The notes beneath the pieces were generated by a model. It was not told the DNA's origin. It saw nothing but the letters and a program-made list of their open reading frames with translations, and did not search any database. Below, one piece after another: positions 36,800 to 46,826 of a DNA stretch of 64,000 nucleotides (its first letter is position 1; every line of letters starts with the position of its first letter). Made by a program: the position numbers and the translations under genes. This DNA is from an uncultured Dehalococcoidia bacterium (lineage in GTDB: Bacteria; Chloroflexota; Dehalococcoidia; Lucifugimonadales; UBA1123): the NCBI GenBank assembly GCA_951812505.1, contig CATOSI010000002.1, positions 620,001 through 684,000 on the forward strand. Reading direction: 5' to 3'.

Positions 36800-38051
36800 A
36801 TGCGCATACGACTCACAGGTCTCTGGCAGCACGCCGACTTCGTGAGACTGTGGGTTGGAAGTACGGTATCTGGCTTCGGCTCCCAGATCACCTTCCTGGC
36901 CCTGCCGCTCGCTGCAGTTCTGACCCTGGACGCAACGCCACTTGAGATGGGTCTGCTGGCTGCGGCCAGCAGACCCAGCGCTCATGTTTGGACTTGGGAC
37001 GGGCGTATGGGTTGATCGTGTGAAGAAGCGGCCCGTGATGATAGTCGCCGACTACGGGCGCGCTATTCTGATATGCACGGTACCGATTGCAGCCGTATTA
37101 CAGTTGCTCAACATCTGGCACCTGTATTTTGTGGCATTCGCAATGGGCATTTTCAACATGCTCTTCACAGTGGCCAGCAGGTCCATGCTTCCGACGCTGG
37201 TTGGCCGGGACGAACTGGTGGAGGCCAATGGCAAGCTCGAAGTCGGCCGCTCGTCGGCCCAAGTGGTCGGGCCCGGCATCGCCGGCATATTGATTCGTGC
37301 GTTCAGCGCCCCTATCGCGCTGGTAGTGGATGCGGTGACCTTCGTCGTGTCCGCCTTGGCGGTCCAGACAATCCGAACACCGGAGCCCGAGACCAGTCCG
37401 TCCACCGTGGGAAGCAACTTCATCAGTGAGGCCCAGTCGGGACTGAGACTGATCGCACGGAGCGATTTCCTGCTTCCCATCGCGGTTCTCGTCGCCGGAC
37501 TCTCTATCTTCAACGCGATGTTCGAGTCGGTGTGGCTGCTGTACGTTAGCCGGGACCTTGGGATCGGACCGCTCGCCTTCGGGACGATGTTCTCTGTGTC
37601 CAGTGTCGGTTTTCTGGCGGGGGCGGTCGTCTCTGCCAGGGTCATCAGGTGGGCAGGCACAGGCCGGGCGTTGGTCCTGGGTGTCGTTGTGCTTGGGCTG
37701 ACTGACATGGCTACCCCCCTCGTGGGAGGTCCGATCATCGTTACGACGGCGGTACTGATGACGGCGATGTTCTTCTTCGGAATAGGGGCCACCGTCTACA
37801 ATGTCAGCCAGGTAAGCATCAGACAGGCATACACTCCACTCCGGCTCCAGGGACGCATGCACGGCGTGATGAACACCCTTGAGGTGGGCCTTGTCCCCAT
37901 TGGCGCCCTGATTGGAGGCGTGATGGGCGAGGCCATAGGTCTCAGGCCGACCCTATTTATCGGCGCTGCCGGCGAGATGCTGGGGATTATCTGGCTCCTG
38001 TTCACCCCGGTGTGGAATCTTCATGATGTGCGGAGCAGTTCCGATGAATAA
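36800..38051 (+). pseudogene. MFS exporter (DHA3 type) with a frameshift near 36965
   Basis: The first frame from the ATG at 36800 (LTGLWQHADFVRLWVGSTVS) runs for about 55 codons. Compared with the duplicate at 33.0 kb, two bases are missing between GGTCTGCTGG and GCGCTCATG. The remaining 1.1 kb is open in the other frame: GLGTGVWVDRVKKRPVMIVA (motif A region), ten further helices and IIWLLFTPVWNLHD at the end. If the sequence is right the product is lost or restarts late; a sequencing error is an alternative. It has the same general exporter architecture as 26425-27672. Confidence 0.8.
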
Positions 38052-38236
38052 TCTGAGCGTACACCGGAATCTTAAATCACTTCGCCACATTCGACGCTCT
38101 TCACTCTAAGCAGCCCTTTTGCCAGTCCTGAGGGGATCGCAAGAATCCTCAGATCCCGACTCTTTCATAGTCTTCATTTCGATGGTAATATCTTCACCGT
38201 TGCGAGACGCACCTTCGAGAGAAAGGGTATTCTTCA

Positions 38237-38380
38237 ATGACTGGATATTGTATGAAGTGTCGAGACAGCCGAGAGATTGAACAGGCTCAGCAGGTTACAA
38301 TGAAGAATGGTAGGCTCGCTACACGTGGAAAGTGCGGCGAGTGCGGGACTACGATGTTCAGGATTGGAAAGGAATCCTGA
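38237..38380 (+). CDS. DUF5679 family small zinc-ribbon-like protein
   Basis: 47 residues beginning MTGYCMKCRDSREIEQAQQV. Two Cys pairs, CMKC and CGEC, flank a short basic loop (KNGRLATRGK), and it ends TTMFRIGKES. This is the complete DUF5679 pattern, a small metal-binding protein common in Chloroflexota and Actinobacteria with no assigned role. It is short enough to be missed by standard length cut-offs. GAGAAAGG lies about 10 nt upstream. Confidence 0.85.
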   Translation: MTGYCMKCRDSREIEQAQQVTMKNGRLATRGKCGECGTTMFRIGKES

Positions 38381-38551
38381 AAGCCTCGACTCTGGCCTGC
38401 AGAATTGTCGAGACTGCAGCGATCATTAGAGTCAGACAGACAGGGCGCGCTGTACGTGTGTTAATCTATGCTGCAGGGAGCAACTAGGTGGAATGGATCC
38501 GCCGGCTGCGTACGTTCCGATGCCTAGACGACGTTATGGGGATAAGGCTGA

Positions 38552-39022
38552 ATGAGTTCCGAACCCGCCGAGCATCCCTTGGATGATGCCCTCAAAGGAT
38601 ATGCTCCAATGGCTAGGTGCGTGGCCGGAGTGCTGATCAGCGACGGCCGGGTTCTTCTCACGAAGAGGGGCCCTCATCTGCGGCTCTATCCCGACATTTG
38701 GGATTTGCCCGGAGGGCATATCGAGGACGGGGAATCTCCGGAAGATGCACTTCGCCGAGAACTCCTTGAAGAGCTCGACGTGGAGATTCGGTCATTCCGT
38801 CTGATGGACTCGATCCTTCACCCTGACCCGGTTGAACCCATAGAAGTTATGGTCTTCGTAGTCTCATCCTGGGAGGGCAGACCAATCAATGCAGAGCCTG
38901 ATGAGCATACTGAGATCGGCTGGTTCTCAGCCACCAGCTTGCCTGCATCCAACACCTATGATTCCTACAGAGACATTGTTGTGAGTGCAATGACCGCCGA
39001 TTCCAGCAATTCCCTTCGCTAA
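38552..39022 (+). CDS. NUDIX hydrolase
   Basis: 156 residues. The Nudix box GGHIEDGESPEDALRRELLE and ELDV has all catalytic residues (GX5EX7REUXEE); the usual glycine after EE-x is aspartate. The preceding strand (VLLTKRGPHLRLYPDIWDLP) is typical of MutT-like members acting on nucleoside diphosphate derivatives. The role is probably cleaning up an oxidised or activated nucleotide. Substrate not determined. Confidence 0.9.
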   Translation: MSSEPAEHPLDDALKGYAPMARCVAGVLISDGRVLLTKRGPHLRLYPDIWDLPGGHIEDGESPEDALRRELLEELDVEIRSFRLMDSILHPDPVEPIEVMVFVVSSWEGRPINAEPDEHTEIGWFSATSLPASNTYDSYRDIVVSAMTADSSNSLR

Positions 39023-39158
39023 TGACAAATGCACATACGGTTCCCGTCTGACGATGATCCATGAACGAGCTACTATAGCAGTAAGACACGCTTACAACCT
39101 TGAATCGGATGTCGGCACAGATTACATGGGCAATGACATCTACTTCAGTGGCACCAGC

Positions 39159-39572
39159 TTAGGAGGCGACGGACGCCGAATTGCCGGGAGAGCGCTTGGA
39201 AACCAGTGGGTGCAGTGAACACCTACAACTCCAGGAACCGGGGTGGGCTCTGAGTAATGAACATGCGGTCAGCCAGCGCCAACGCGCCAGGGGCAGAACG
39301 CTGACATTCTCTATTTGCAGGCTGATCCGGTCGGTCTCGCCGGGTGAGTACGAACTCCTGTCCGTGGTGAAGCTCCATCTCGCGGGATACTCGCGCGGGA
39401 ATCCGGCCGAATCCGTGGTCATGAAGGGCCTGTAGTAGGACTGCCGCGATCTCATGAGGGCCTCGAACTCCCCGAGTCCCTCTACCTCGAAGGCGTGGGT
39501 GATCCTGTCAGAGTCAGGTCCCGACAGGATGATGTCCGGCTTCTTCGCGCCACGTCTCCACCACATTATCAC
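39159..39572 (-). pseudogene. fragment of an unidentified gene with a beta-sandwich-like segment
   Basis: A GTG-initiated frame reads HAFEVEGLGEFEALMRSR then RSSYSPGETDRISLQIENVS, the YxPGExxxxxLxxxN style of an Ig-like or macroglobulin-like strand pair. It then loses sense around 39270, where another frame (LADRMFITQSPPRFLEL) continues. No family, ribosome site or intact ends were recognised. It is probably a degraded gene. Confidence 0.3.
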
Positions 39573-39732
39573 ATACCGGGCGCATCCCAGCTGCTTCCCG
39601 CCGGTCGACTCGAGGGACTGCGAGGCGGGATAGATCAGATAGATTGGCGAGTGTTACGGCTACAGATGAACGGGTGAATTTCAATTACAATGAGATTGTG
39701 GTCTCTGCCCTAAAACGGGCCTACAGGTTCTC

Positions 39733-40398
39733 TTAAGTTAGAGGGTGTCTCTCCACCACGTCCTGCTTTGGGCGTGGCGGGTGCAGGTCCACTTGGGGGC
39801 TGATAGGTTCACCCAGACGCCGTCTCATCTCCGAGCGGATGTTCTCGACGATGCGGTAGATGCTGAATGTTCCATCGACGATCAGATCGGAGTCTTCTCG
39901 CATGCGCTTCTGGAAGTGCCGATAGATCGGACTGACCCCGGTTTCATACCCCCCCAACTCATCTATCATGCGCTGAAGAGGTTCGTCCGAGAGTTCAATG
40001 TCTCGCAGAATCCTCCGTGCCATTGCAATGTCCAGAGGCGTGTCAATGAATACCAACAGGTCGATCAACCTTCCAGAGTCCGAATTCGCTCGACCCAGCG
40101 GTGCGTCGGCGACGACGTACTTTGCCGGTCCCACTGTCGCACCATCAGTGGGATATCTGACACTTTGGCCTGCTCTCAATGCCTGTAGGTGGTTGGTAAA
40201 CAGGGGAGTTTCGTAAGCGCCGTAGTCTCCACCGTCCTTCATCCAGCGCTGCAGGTCATCGGGATGCACGTTGGTGTCGTCGTAGTCGTCGAAGTGAATC
40301 GCTACAGCGTCGCCGAGAGTGCCTACCAGCCGACGGGCGACTGCAGTCTTGCCGCCGCCGCTGACGGAGGTGATCGCTACTACCATGACGTGGGCCAT
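39733..40398 (-). CDS. uridine-kinase-like P-loop kinase
   Basis: 221 residues from the internal ATG at 40398. Walker A is SVSGGGKT, followed by VAIHFDDYDDTNVHPDDLQR and YETPLFTNHLQALRAG, the arrangement of uridine/pantothenate-kinase-like enzymes (substrate Asp in FDDYD). The strand LLVFIDTPLDIAMARRILRD provides the nucleotide lid. It phosphorylates an unknown small molecule, likely a nucleoside. It lies about 100 nt downstream of argC on the same strand. Confidence 0.78.
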   Translation of the reverse strand: MAHVMVVAITSVSGGGKTAVARRLVGTLGDAVAIHFDDYDDTNVHPDDLQRWMKDGGDYGAYETPLFTNHLQALRAGQSVRYPTDGATVGPAKYVVADAPLGRANSDSGRLIDLLVFIDTPLDIAMARRILRDIELSDEPLQRMIDELGGYETGVSPIYRHFQKRMREDSDLIVDGTFSIYRIVENIRSEMRRRLGEPISPQVDLHPPRPKQDVVERHPLT

Positions 40399-40500
40399 AT
40401 TTCCAAGCCGTCTACTTCGTATCTGATCGGCGCATGCTTCGGATGTATCCACCTGAGGGGCGAGGCAACTCCTACACCGAGAGAGCAAGCTCACTTCTGA

Positions 40501-41457
40501 CTATGCAGGCAGCCCTGCGCCTTCCGGGAAGCGCAGCATCAGGTTCAGGTTCTGAATGGCTGCGCCGCAGGCGCCTTTGCCCAGATTGTCCAACAACGCG
40601 ATCAGCAGAACATGCCCGGAGGCATGTGACGCCACATTGAGCCGAATCCGATTGCTGTCGTTGCATGCTTGGGCGTCGAAGCTGCGCTCGTCTATCGTCC
40701 CGGGGACGGGCAAGTTCGCCATCTCGACATATTCTTCATCCCGGTAACGCTCATTCAGGGCCTCCCATACGGACTCTCCGGTTGTCCCCGGTGTCAGCAT
40801 TGAGGAATGGAGGGGAACCTGCACCCGCATACCGCAGCGGAATGGTCCGACAGCGGGCACGAATTGAGGTTCCACGCCGATCTTCGAATACTTCATCATC
40901 TCCGGTATGTGCTTATGTTTCTGATCCAATGAGTACGGAGCCTCATAGGGCAGCCTGCAAAGCCCGGTGTCCGGGTCTTCCCACCTGGCGATCATGGAGT
41001 TACCACCTCCCGAGTAGCCGGACAGGGCGTTAACGGAAATAGGAGCGTCCCTAGAAAGCAGCCCCGCATCAATCAGTGGTCTCACAAGAAGCAGAAAGCC
41101 CGTGGGATAGCAGCCCGGGTTGGACACATACTTGGCCCGGCTTATCGCCTCGCGCTGGTCGAGCGCCAATTCCGGCAGCCCGTAAACCCATTCGTCGGCC
41201 ACCCTGTGAGCAGTGCTGGCGTCAATCAGTCGTGTATCCGTCTCTCCTACCCAAGTGGCGACCTTCTCGGCTGCACCGTCGGGAAGGCAGAGAATTGACA
41301 CGTCGGACTCGATAATTCTGTCTCGCCGATGCTCAGGACTCCGTCGCAGCTCCAGGGGGAGTGTCAATAGCTCCACGTCCTCCCGTCCGGCCATCCACTC
41401 GTAGATGCGCAGTCCCGTGGTGCCAGTGCGGCCGTCGATAAACACTTTAGGAAGCAT
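40501..41457 (-). CDS. argC: N-acetyl-gamma-glutamyl-phosphate reductase, short (type 2) form
   Basis: 318 residues, the length of type 2 ArgC. It reduces N-acetylglutamyl phosphate to the semialdehyde with NADPH in arginine synthesis. N-terminal GRTGTTGLRIYEW is the nucleotide-binding loop, the catalytic Cys is in SNPGCYPTGFLLL, and the dimerisation/substrate segment includes SGYSGGGNSM and HKHIPEMM. No other arg gene is beside it, so it is isolated from the rest of the pathway here. Confidence 0.93.
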   Translation of the reverse strand: MLPKVFIDGRTGTTGLRIYEWMAGREDVELLTLPLELRRSPEHRRDRIIESDVSILCLPDGAAEKVATWVGETDTRLIDASTAHRVADEWVYGLPELALDQREAISRAKYVSNPGCYPTGFLLLVRPLIDAGLLSRDAPISVNALSGYSGGGNSMIARWEDPDTGLCRLPYEAPYSLDQKHKHIPEMMKYSKIGVEPQFVPAVGPFRCGMRVQVPLHSSMLTPGTTGESVWEALNERYRDEEYVEMANLPVPGTIDERSFDAQACNDSNRIRLNVASHASGHVLLIALLDNLGKGACGAAIQNLNLMLRFPEGAGLPA

Positions 41458-41826
41458 ATTCAGCCTCGGCTCGGAGTCGGGTTCATAAGTATTCGGTGTC
41501 GCGGGAGCCAGAGCACCCCGCCAGGATACTTAACTATAGTAAGCGCCGCGAGGGCCGGTCAATTGTCGTTTGTCTCAGGGAGGCGATTCAATAGGAAACA
41601 ACTGTCAATTAGGTTCAGAGAAGCAGGAAGGGACTTCGTTGCACGGTCCCAATTGGCATGGTGAAACGCACAGCAATGGGACTGTTTAAGAGTCCCTGTC
41701 GCCGAGTCGCTGTGCGAAAGTCGCGTTGGATTCCGGGATGGTACTGCACCGCATGTGATATTCTGCCTGTAGTTCATATGCGCAAATGCGAGTCGCAGCC
41801 CCAACATGGGAATGAAGGGGCAGACG
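41458..41826 (+). other. intergenic region with a GGGACT/AGTCCC hairpin
   Basis: No gene. A 6-bp stem with a 7-nt loop occurs at 41678-41696 (GGGACT GTTTAAG AGTCCC) without a T tract, perhaps a weak terminator or regulatory hairpin between divergently read genes. Confidence 0.35.
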
Positions 41827-42015
41827 ATGAGAACTGAATTGTCGAAGATTGTAACTCACGACCACCAGGTCATAGTCAGCACAGGAGGAAATGCGCCTGT
41901 TGACTTGGGTATAAGGATACGGCATAGATCAGGCGGCTCGGTTGACCTGTCTGCTCGTCAGGTCCTACAACTCACCAATATCCTGAATGCTACGCTGGAA
42001 GACAGCGACCAGTAA
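41827..42015 (+). CDS. small hypothetical protein
   Basis: 62 residues beginning MRTELSKIVTHDHQVIVSTG and ending ILNATLEDSDQ. GAAGGGG is 7 nt before the ATG. The middle is beta-rich (VDLGIRIRHRSGGSVDLSAR). No family recognised. A hairpin terminator candidate follows 13 nt after the stop, which supports a real monocistronic gene. Confidence 0.5.
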   Translation: MRTELSKIVTHDHQVIVSTGGNAPVDLGIRIRHRSGGSVDLSARQVLQLTNILNATLEDSDQ

Positions 42016-42028
42016 CACTAAACTCCCG

Positions 42029-42048
42029 AGAGTGCTTTCAGGCACTCT
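42029..42048 (+). terminator. candidate terminator hairpin
   Basis: AGAGTGC TTTCAG GCACTCT is a perfect 7-bp stem with a 6-nt loop, 13 nt after the stop of the small gene. The following sequence TCCCTC is only partly U-rich, so strength is uncertain. Confidence 0.5.
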
Positions 42049-42186
42049 TCCCTCAAAGACGAGTGTGCTTGTTCCCTTTCGGAACTTCGGAAGCAGCTCC
42101 TGATAGTGGTTAAGCACCAATATCCCACCTCAGTCATTCCGAATGTTAAGTGCCTCATCGGCAAGAGATGATCAAGAACAAGACAT

Positions 42187-42987
42187 ATGGCATCACGACT
42201 TTATGCTCTCCCTGAATTCTATGACATCGCGTTCTCCTGGGACCTTTCTGAGGAGATCGGCTTCTTCAAGCGTTCATTTAAAGAGCACGTGCCTTTCCCG
42301 GTACGGCGCATTCTGGAACCGGCCTGCGGCACCGGTCGCTTTCTGAGAACCTTGCCCGCCGACGGGTTCCGGATCACAGGTTACGACATCAATCCCACGA
42401 TACTCCGGTATGCCGAGGACTCCCTCGCAGCGGCTCGCTGCGAGGGGAGCGTGCGGACTCTACTCGCCAACATGGTCTCTGCCGACATTCCAGGCGAGTT
42501 CGATGCCGCGTTCATTTCGATCAACAGCATTGGACACCTCCATTCCGACGAAGATATAGTCTCGCATCTCAAAGCCACGGGTTTATCACTACGCGAGGGC
42601 GGAATCTACATCGTCCATCTGAACTTCGCGCATGAAGGCGGGCTACCCGCCGGTGACTGCTGGACGATGGAACGTGACGGCGTCAGCGTCAAGACCTGGT
42701 GGCGAATCCTCAGCGAAGACATGGAATCAAGACTGAGCCACCAGGTCGGCTCGTTCGAAGTCCGAAGGGATGGCAAGGTGGAGCGGTTTGATGATCGCCA
42801 CACCCTGAGGCTCTGGCTGTCTTCCGATCTACAGGATCTGGTCCATCGATCCGGGCAGTTTGAGATTGCGGCCATTTACGGAGAGGAATTTGAAGAACTG
42901 AACGACACGGAGCACCTGTCCGGGGAGCTTGGCAACGTATATGTGATACTCCAGAAATTGGATGTCGCCAATCTGCCTATCCCATGA
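42187..42987 (+). CDS. class I SAM-dependent methyltransferase
   Basis: 266 residues. Motif I is ILEPACGTGRFLRTL (residues about 42-56), motif II ITGYDINPTILRYAE, motif IV FDAAFISINSIGHL and post-motif region LREGGIYIVHLNF. This is the Methyltransf_25/11 small-molecule type, not a DNA methylase. The C-terminal half is a mixed sheet extension. Acceptor unknown; neighbours give no pathway. Confidence 0.85.
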   Translation: MASRLYALPEFYDIAFSWDLSEEIGFFKRSFKEHVPFPVRRILEPACGTGRFLRTLPADGFRITGYDINPTILRYAEDSLAAARCEGSVRTLLANMVSADIPGEFDAAFISINSIGHLHSDEDIVSHLKATGLSLREGGIYIVHLNFAHEGGLPAGDCWTMERDGVSVKTWWRILSEDMESRLSHQVGSFEVRRDGKVERFDDRHTLRLWLSSDLQDLVHRSGQFEIAAIYGEEFEELNDTEHLSGELGNVYVILQKLDVANLPIP

Positions 42988-43203
42988 GACTGAAAGAAGT
43001 CCGTGATTAGCCTTACAGCTCCTTTGACCTCAAAACACCGTGCAGGACGGTTCGGACGGCGCGGCATACGCTCATAACGTTATCTAACATTGGTTACTCA
43101 TGAGGCCGCTGTTCTTCTAACTTGCAATTCTTTGCTTCACCAAGTTATCTGAAGAGGCGCCACCTCATGTATTTTCAGCACAAGAGCCGCGGGAGGGTCT
43201 TAC

Positions 43204-43755
43204 TTGATCGAAGTAACCACGTTGAACGAACTGACCATCGAGCATCTTCGATTTGCCAACTCCTTCGTCTCCCACGAGGTGTACTCGGTTGAAGGGGTGG
43301 AGACTGAGACCGAGTTCGGTATTACGCTCCAGCGCCGGGAGTTGGCCGAGCCCTACGAGAAGCGCTGGCCGGTCTCGGAGCAACTGCTGGCAGATTACAA
43401 CCGGGTCATAGAACAGGGACTGTCGTTTGAAGCATTCGACGGCGACGACCTCGTTGGATTGGCGATAGCCGAGAGAGAAGACTGGAACGGAAGCCTGATG
43501 GTTCGCGAGTTCAGAGTCGCGGAATCTCACAGGAGGCGGGGCATAGGGAGACGGCTGATGGACCGCATCGCCTCGCACGCCAGGAGTCAGGGCTTCAGAA
43601 CCGTGGTCTGCGAGACGCAGAATACGAACGTCCCGGCCATAGATTTCTATCGCAGGATCGGCTTCGCATTCGAAGGCGTGGACCTGTCTTTCTATACGAA
43701 CCAAGACGCCCTTGTCGGCGAAGTCGCAGTCTTCATGAAGCTCAAGCTGGCCTAG
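43204..43755 (+). CDS. GNAT family N-acetyltransferase
   Basis: 183 residues from a TTG that follows GGGAGGGT. The acetyl-CoA binding loop is in VAESHRRRGIGRRLMDRIAS (R/QxxGxG/A pattern as RRRGIG), and NTNVPAIDFYRRIGFAFEG is the final motif B of RimI-like enzymes. The N-terminal 60 residues form the acceptor side. Protein or small-amine acceptor is not determined. Confidence 0.88.
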   Translation: MIEVTTLNELTIEHLRFANSFVSHEVYSVEGVETETEFGITLQRRELAEPYEKRWPVSEQLLADYNRVIEQGLSFEAFDGDDLVGLAIAEREDWNGSLMVREFRVAESHRRRGIGRRLMDRIASHARSQGFRTVVCETQNTNVPAIDFYRRIGFAFEGVDLSFYTNQDALVGEVAVFMKLKLA

Positions 43756-43981
43756 TCATTACGGTCCTGCTGAACGCACTGCGGTCATCAGTGCATTGCG
43801 GACCAGTCGACAGTAAGGTGGGGCGCTGAGACTGCGGCGCAGAAGAACGCTCGCGGCATCGGGGCCTGGGTCACCGCTTCGAGGCGACAGTTGCAGGAAA
43901 CCGAAACAGGCTTCGCTCTTCGGGAATACGCCTGGCTCGGGTTATGATGCTTGCAACGATTCTCAAAAGGAGACTGGTGAG

Positions 43982-44467
43982 ATGAGAGCGCTGACCTTGC
44001 ACCAGCCGTGGGCGCAGCTGATGGTCTGGGGACTCAAGAACATCGAAACACGCTCCTGGGCGGCACCCAGAAATCTCATGGGCCAGCGCATAGCGATCCA
44101 CGCCGGCAAGCGCAAGCCTCGGCCGACGGATTGGAACATCGAGGTGCAGCGCGTCGTTCTACAGCGCGCCGGCAGTTCTCACTCGATGCCCATGGGCGCT
44201 GTCGTGGCGACCGCGCGGCTGATCGAGTGTATGCAGGTGGTGAGTGAGCCGGACTCCGGTGGAATAGTTAAATGTCGCGGATTCCGCGAGCTCGGCGACG
44301 GACCGGAATACGATGCTACGATTACGACCGACCCCTACGGGGACTTCACGGTTGGCAGGTGGCTGTGGGTGTTCCAGGACCTGCGGCGCGTGGAGCCGGT
44401 CCCGATAAATGGACGGCAGGGGGTGTGGACTCTGCCGGCGACGCTCTCGGCAGAAATGGAGTCTTAG
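43982..44467 (+). CDS. ASCH domain protein
   Basis: 161 residues. The start matches the ASCH signature: MRALTLHQPWAQLMVWGLK, IETRSW, GQRIAIHAGKR. ASCH is a PUA-like fold thought to bind RNA or modified nucleotides; some bacterial members cut acetylated cytidine. AAAAGGAGA lies 9 nt before the ATG. No obvious operon partner. Confidence 0.88.
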   Translation: MRALTLHQPWAQLMVWGLKNIETRSWAAPRNLMGQRIAIHAGKRKPRPTDWNIEVQRVVLQRAGSSHSMPMGAVVATARLIECMQVVSEPDSGGIVKCRGFRELGDGPEYDATITTDPYGDFTVGRWLWVFQDLRRVEPVPINGRQGVWTLPATLSAEMES

Positions 44468-44808
44468 TTCTGAGATGGAACCCCGCAACTGGCGTCAGCT
44501 CGCGGGATTTCCCAATGGACATAAGTGGATTAGTGCGAACCGAAGAGGATATTTTCCCTGAACAGTCAGCGAGGACTTAATTGCTCGACATCAACACGAT
44601 AGTGGGTCAAATGTAAATCGGCGTTGACATCGCATCGATTTTGGACTTAGAACGATTTCGCCACGCTCGCGCCTCAACGAGGGAGCCATGTTAGCCGCGA
44701 CGTCGAATTATGCACGAAGTTACTCACTATATCAGGGAACTCAGAGTTCCTCATTCGCTCCTCGCTATCGCTCACTCAAGATTGGGCTGTCGAGTCCCAA
44801 AGTTGGGA
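44468..44808 (+). other. intergenic gap
   Basis: No supported gene, repeat or terminator was seen between the convergent ASCH and SDR genes. Confidence 0.4.
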
Positions 44809-45606
44809 TTAGCCACGCAAGCGATCCCAACCCCCATCGCAGTTCAGTATCTGCCCTGTGATCCATCCCCCTGCGGGCGAGCATAAGAACACGATGAGCT
44901 TGGCTACATCCATCGGTATCCCTAGTCGGCCTAACGGGGACTCGGAGGCTACTCTATGTTTGAGTTCTTGGCTCATCCAACCGGTATTGTTCGGACCGGG
45001 ATTGACGGCGTTAACAGTAATTCCTCTCCCTGCTAGCTCGCTCGCGGCTGCTACAGTAAGCCACTCTGTGGCTCCTTTGCTGGCTGCATATGCTATCTCA
45101 CCCGTAAGCGGTAGCGAACTCGTGAAATTGACAATTCTTCCACTCCCCGGGACCCCATGCCAACGCCGCGCGTATTCTGCGGACATCAAGAAAGTTCCTC
45201 GAGCATTCACGGCCATGTGCCTGTCAAACTCGGCTGCGCTGGTTTCTAGCAAGCCGCCCGGCATTGAATGAGTGTGGACATTTATTAGGGCGTCGACGTT
45301 TCCCAGTTCTTCCTCCACTTGATCAAATATGACCTGCGGAGCCCCTACATCGCTGAGATCTGCCTCCACAAAAATGGCCCCACCAGGTGAGATAACCTCA
45401 AGCTCTTCCAATATTGAAAGCCGATCAAAGGGATCGTCTCCCCACGGCATCTTAGAGTCATACCTCGGCCATCCAGTCAGCCCTACTCTCCATCCAGCGC
45501 GCCTCATCTCGAACGACACCATAGCCGCGAGCCCCGCACGTCGGCTCAACCCAGTGATAATCGCGACCGGGGAATACTCTAACAGAGTAGGATGGTCCAA
45601 TTGCAA
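44809..45606 (-). CDS. short-chain dehydrogenase/reductase
   Basis: 265 residues of a classical SDR. The cofactor loop is IITGLSRRAGLAAMV (an altered TGxxxGxG), and the active-site Ser is in IVNFTSSLPLTGEIAYAASK with the YxxxK Tyr and Lys in YAASK. The VNAVNPGPNNTGWMSQEL and GGWITGQILNCDGGW blocks are FabG-like. It reduces or oxidises a keto/hydroxy substrate with NAD(P)H. An unusual insertion (residues about 48-75, RYDSKMPWGDDPFDRLSIL) follows the second strand, so cofactor preference is hard to predict. Confidence 0.88.
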   Translation of the reverse strand: MQLDHPTLLEYSPVAIITGLSRRAGLAAMVSFEMRRAGWRVGLTGWPRYDSKMPWGDDPFDRLSILEELEVISPGGAIFVEADLSDVGAPQVIFDQVEEELGNVDALINVHTHSMPGGLLETSAAEFDRHMAVNARGTFLMSAEYARRWHGVPGSGRIVNFTSSLPLTGEIAYAASKGATEWLTVAAASELAGRGITVNAVNPGPNNTGWMSQELKHRVASESPLGRLGIPMDVAKLIVFLCSPAGGWITGQILNCDGGWDRLRG

Positions 45607-45683
45607 TGTGTACTTCCTCTAGCAGGCTGCGGAAGAACGGACCTCAGGGCGACGTAGAGGGATCACCGGCCGCATAGGCCCCT

Positions 45684-46232
45684 TCATATCGGCGGTTTCC
45701 GGCCAAAGATGGTCTCAGTCGCCGCCCTCAGAGCCCTGACCGGCGTCTGAAGAGCGCACCTCGCCCACGGCACACTAGTCCCCAAGACAGGTACCTCAGC
45801 CTCTCGCTCCACTATTAAGTTCGACATCCTCACCGGGTTGTAGGCCGTCGCCACCAACTCCCCGAATAGACCGGTCCGTTCCAATACCACATAGATGCTC
45901 CTACGGAACCCTGCCACTGTCTTCATCCACCCGAAGAGCGACTCCACCCGCTTGCGGACCTTCTGGCTAGACCTATATGCGTCATGACTTGTGGTCCGTC
46001 CATCTATCGCACACCACCGCTCCTACTGAGCGATGTGGGGTGTGATGTTGACCTCCCTGAACTCGGAGACGAAGTCCCTGCTGTCGTAGCCCCTGTCCGC
46101 TCCTACACTCACCCGACGGCTCCCCGGTATCCTACCCAGCATCTCCAGCGCCCCATCCCGATTCGATACCTTCTTCAGGTACCTCAAAGGCGCAGTATTA
46201 ACCAATGCGTTCATGGTGTTCCTTCCAGCCAT
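45684..46232 (-). pseudogene. IS5-family transposase remnant (C-terminal two thirds, frameshifted)
   Basis: The first frame (46232-46023) carries APLRYLKKVSNRDGALEMLG then SVGADRGYDSRDF and ends at a stop after NITPHIAQ. The sequence continues in another frame with the RTT-type block and ESLFGWMKTVAGFRR, YVVLERTGLFGELVATAYNP to 45684. The N-terminal DNA-binding part is missing. The remnant directly abuts the ClbS-like pseudogene at 46211. Confidence 0.75.
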
Positions 46233-46663
46233 CGGCGTATCTCCAGGCCATGGTCTTCGTAGTGTCCGTATGTGTCTATCCGGATACGCTCATGCACTTC
46301 GTCTGATTCGAAATATTCTTCAGGGAGACTTGAGAGAATGTCCATCAGTTCACGATACGTGTCCTCCAACTCGATACGAAGGTCAGTCAGGTCGCTCTTT
46401 CTCTTCACTTCCCACTGCTGGGCGTTGAATTCGTCGACATCGGGCCACGAGACGAGCGCGCGAGAATCCCGGTCATCGACGAACTGCCGCAGCGCATCGA
46501 GAGCCTCTCTGTCTCAGGTTGCCACGTGTCCGATGACATCCTTGACTGACCAGGAACCCACGGCACCAGGAACATCAATCAGTTCGTCAGGGACGCTGTC
46601 TATCACATTAGTGAAGTCTGACCACACACTTTCGATGCGGGCCAGAGTCTGTGCGCGGTTCAT
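46211..46663 (-). pseudogene. ClbS/DfsB-like four-helix protein with one in-frame TGA
   Basis: The ATG at 46663 follows AAGGAGAATGTA. The frame reads MNRAQTLARIESVWSDFTNV and VGSWSVKDVIGHVAT, then a TGA at 46514-46516 where the family normally has Trp (HxAxW), then DREALDALRQFVDDRD to RIRIDTYGHYEDHGLEIRRW in the same frame. ClbS-type proteins hydrolyse colibactin-like cyclopropanes, and the wider DinB/DUF1706 group has unknown substrates. One TGG-to-TGA change separates it from an intact gene. Confidence 0.7.
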
Positions 46664-46826
46664 TACATTCTCCTTCAATCCCGAATCCCACGGTTGACGC
46701 GGGTGTTGCCGTCTATTCTGCTCAGTGAAGGATGTCTGTGTCCAATTCTGTATTGCGGGTATTGTAAGAATGTCCCTGGTGTTGGGACTGTTCATCCTAT
46801 GGCAAATACCCCAGCACGATCTACAC

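Noticed and set aside
37098-37862. 254-codon minus-strand frame within the MFS gene
   Set aside because: His/Asp/Arg-rich antisense shadow without features.
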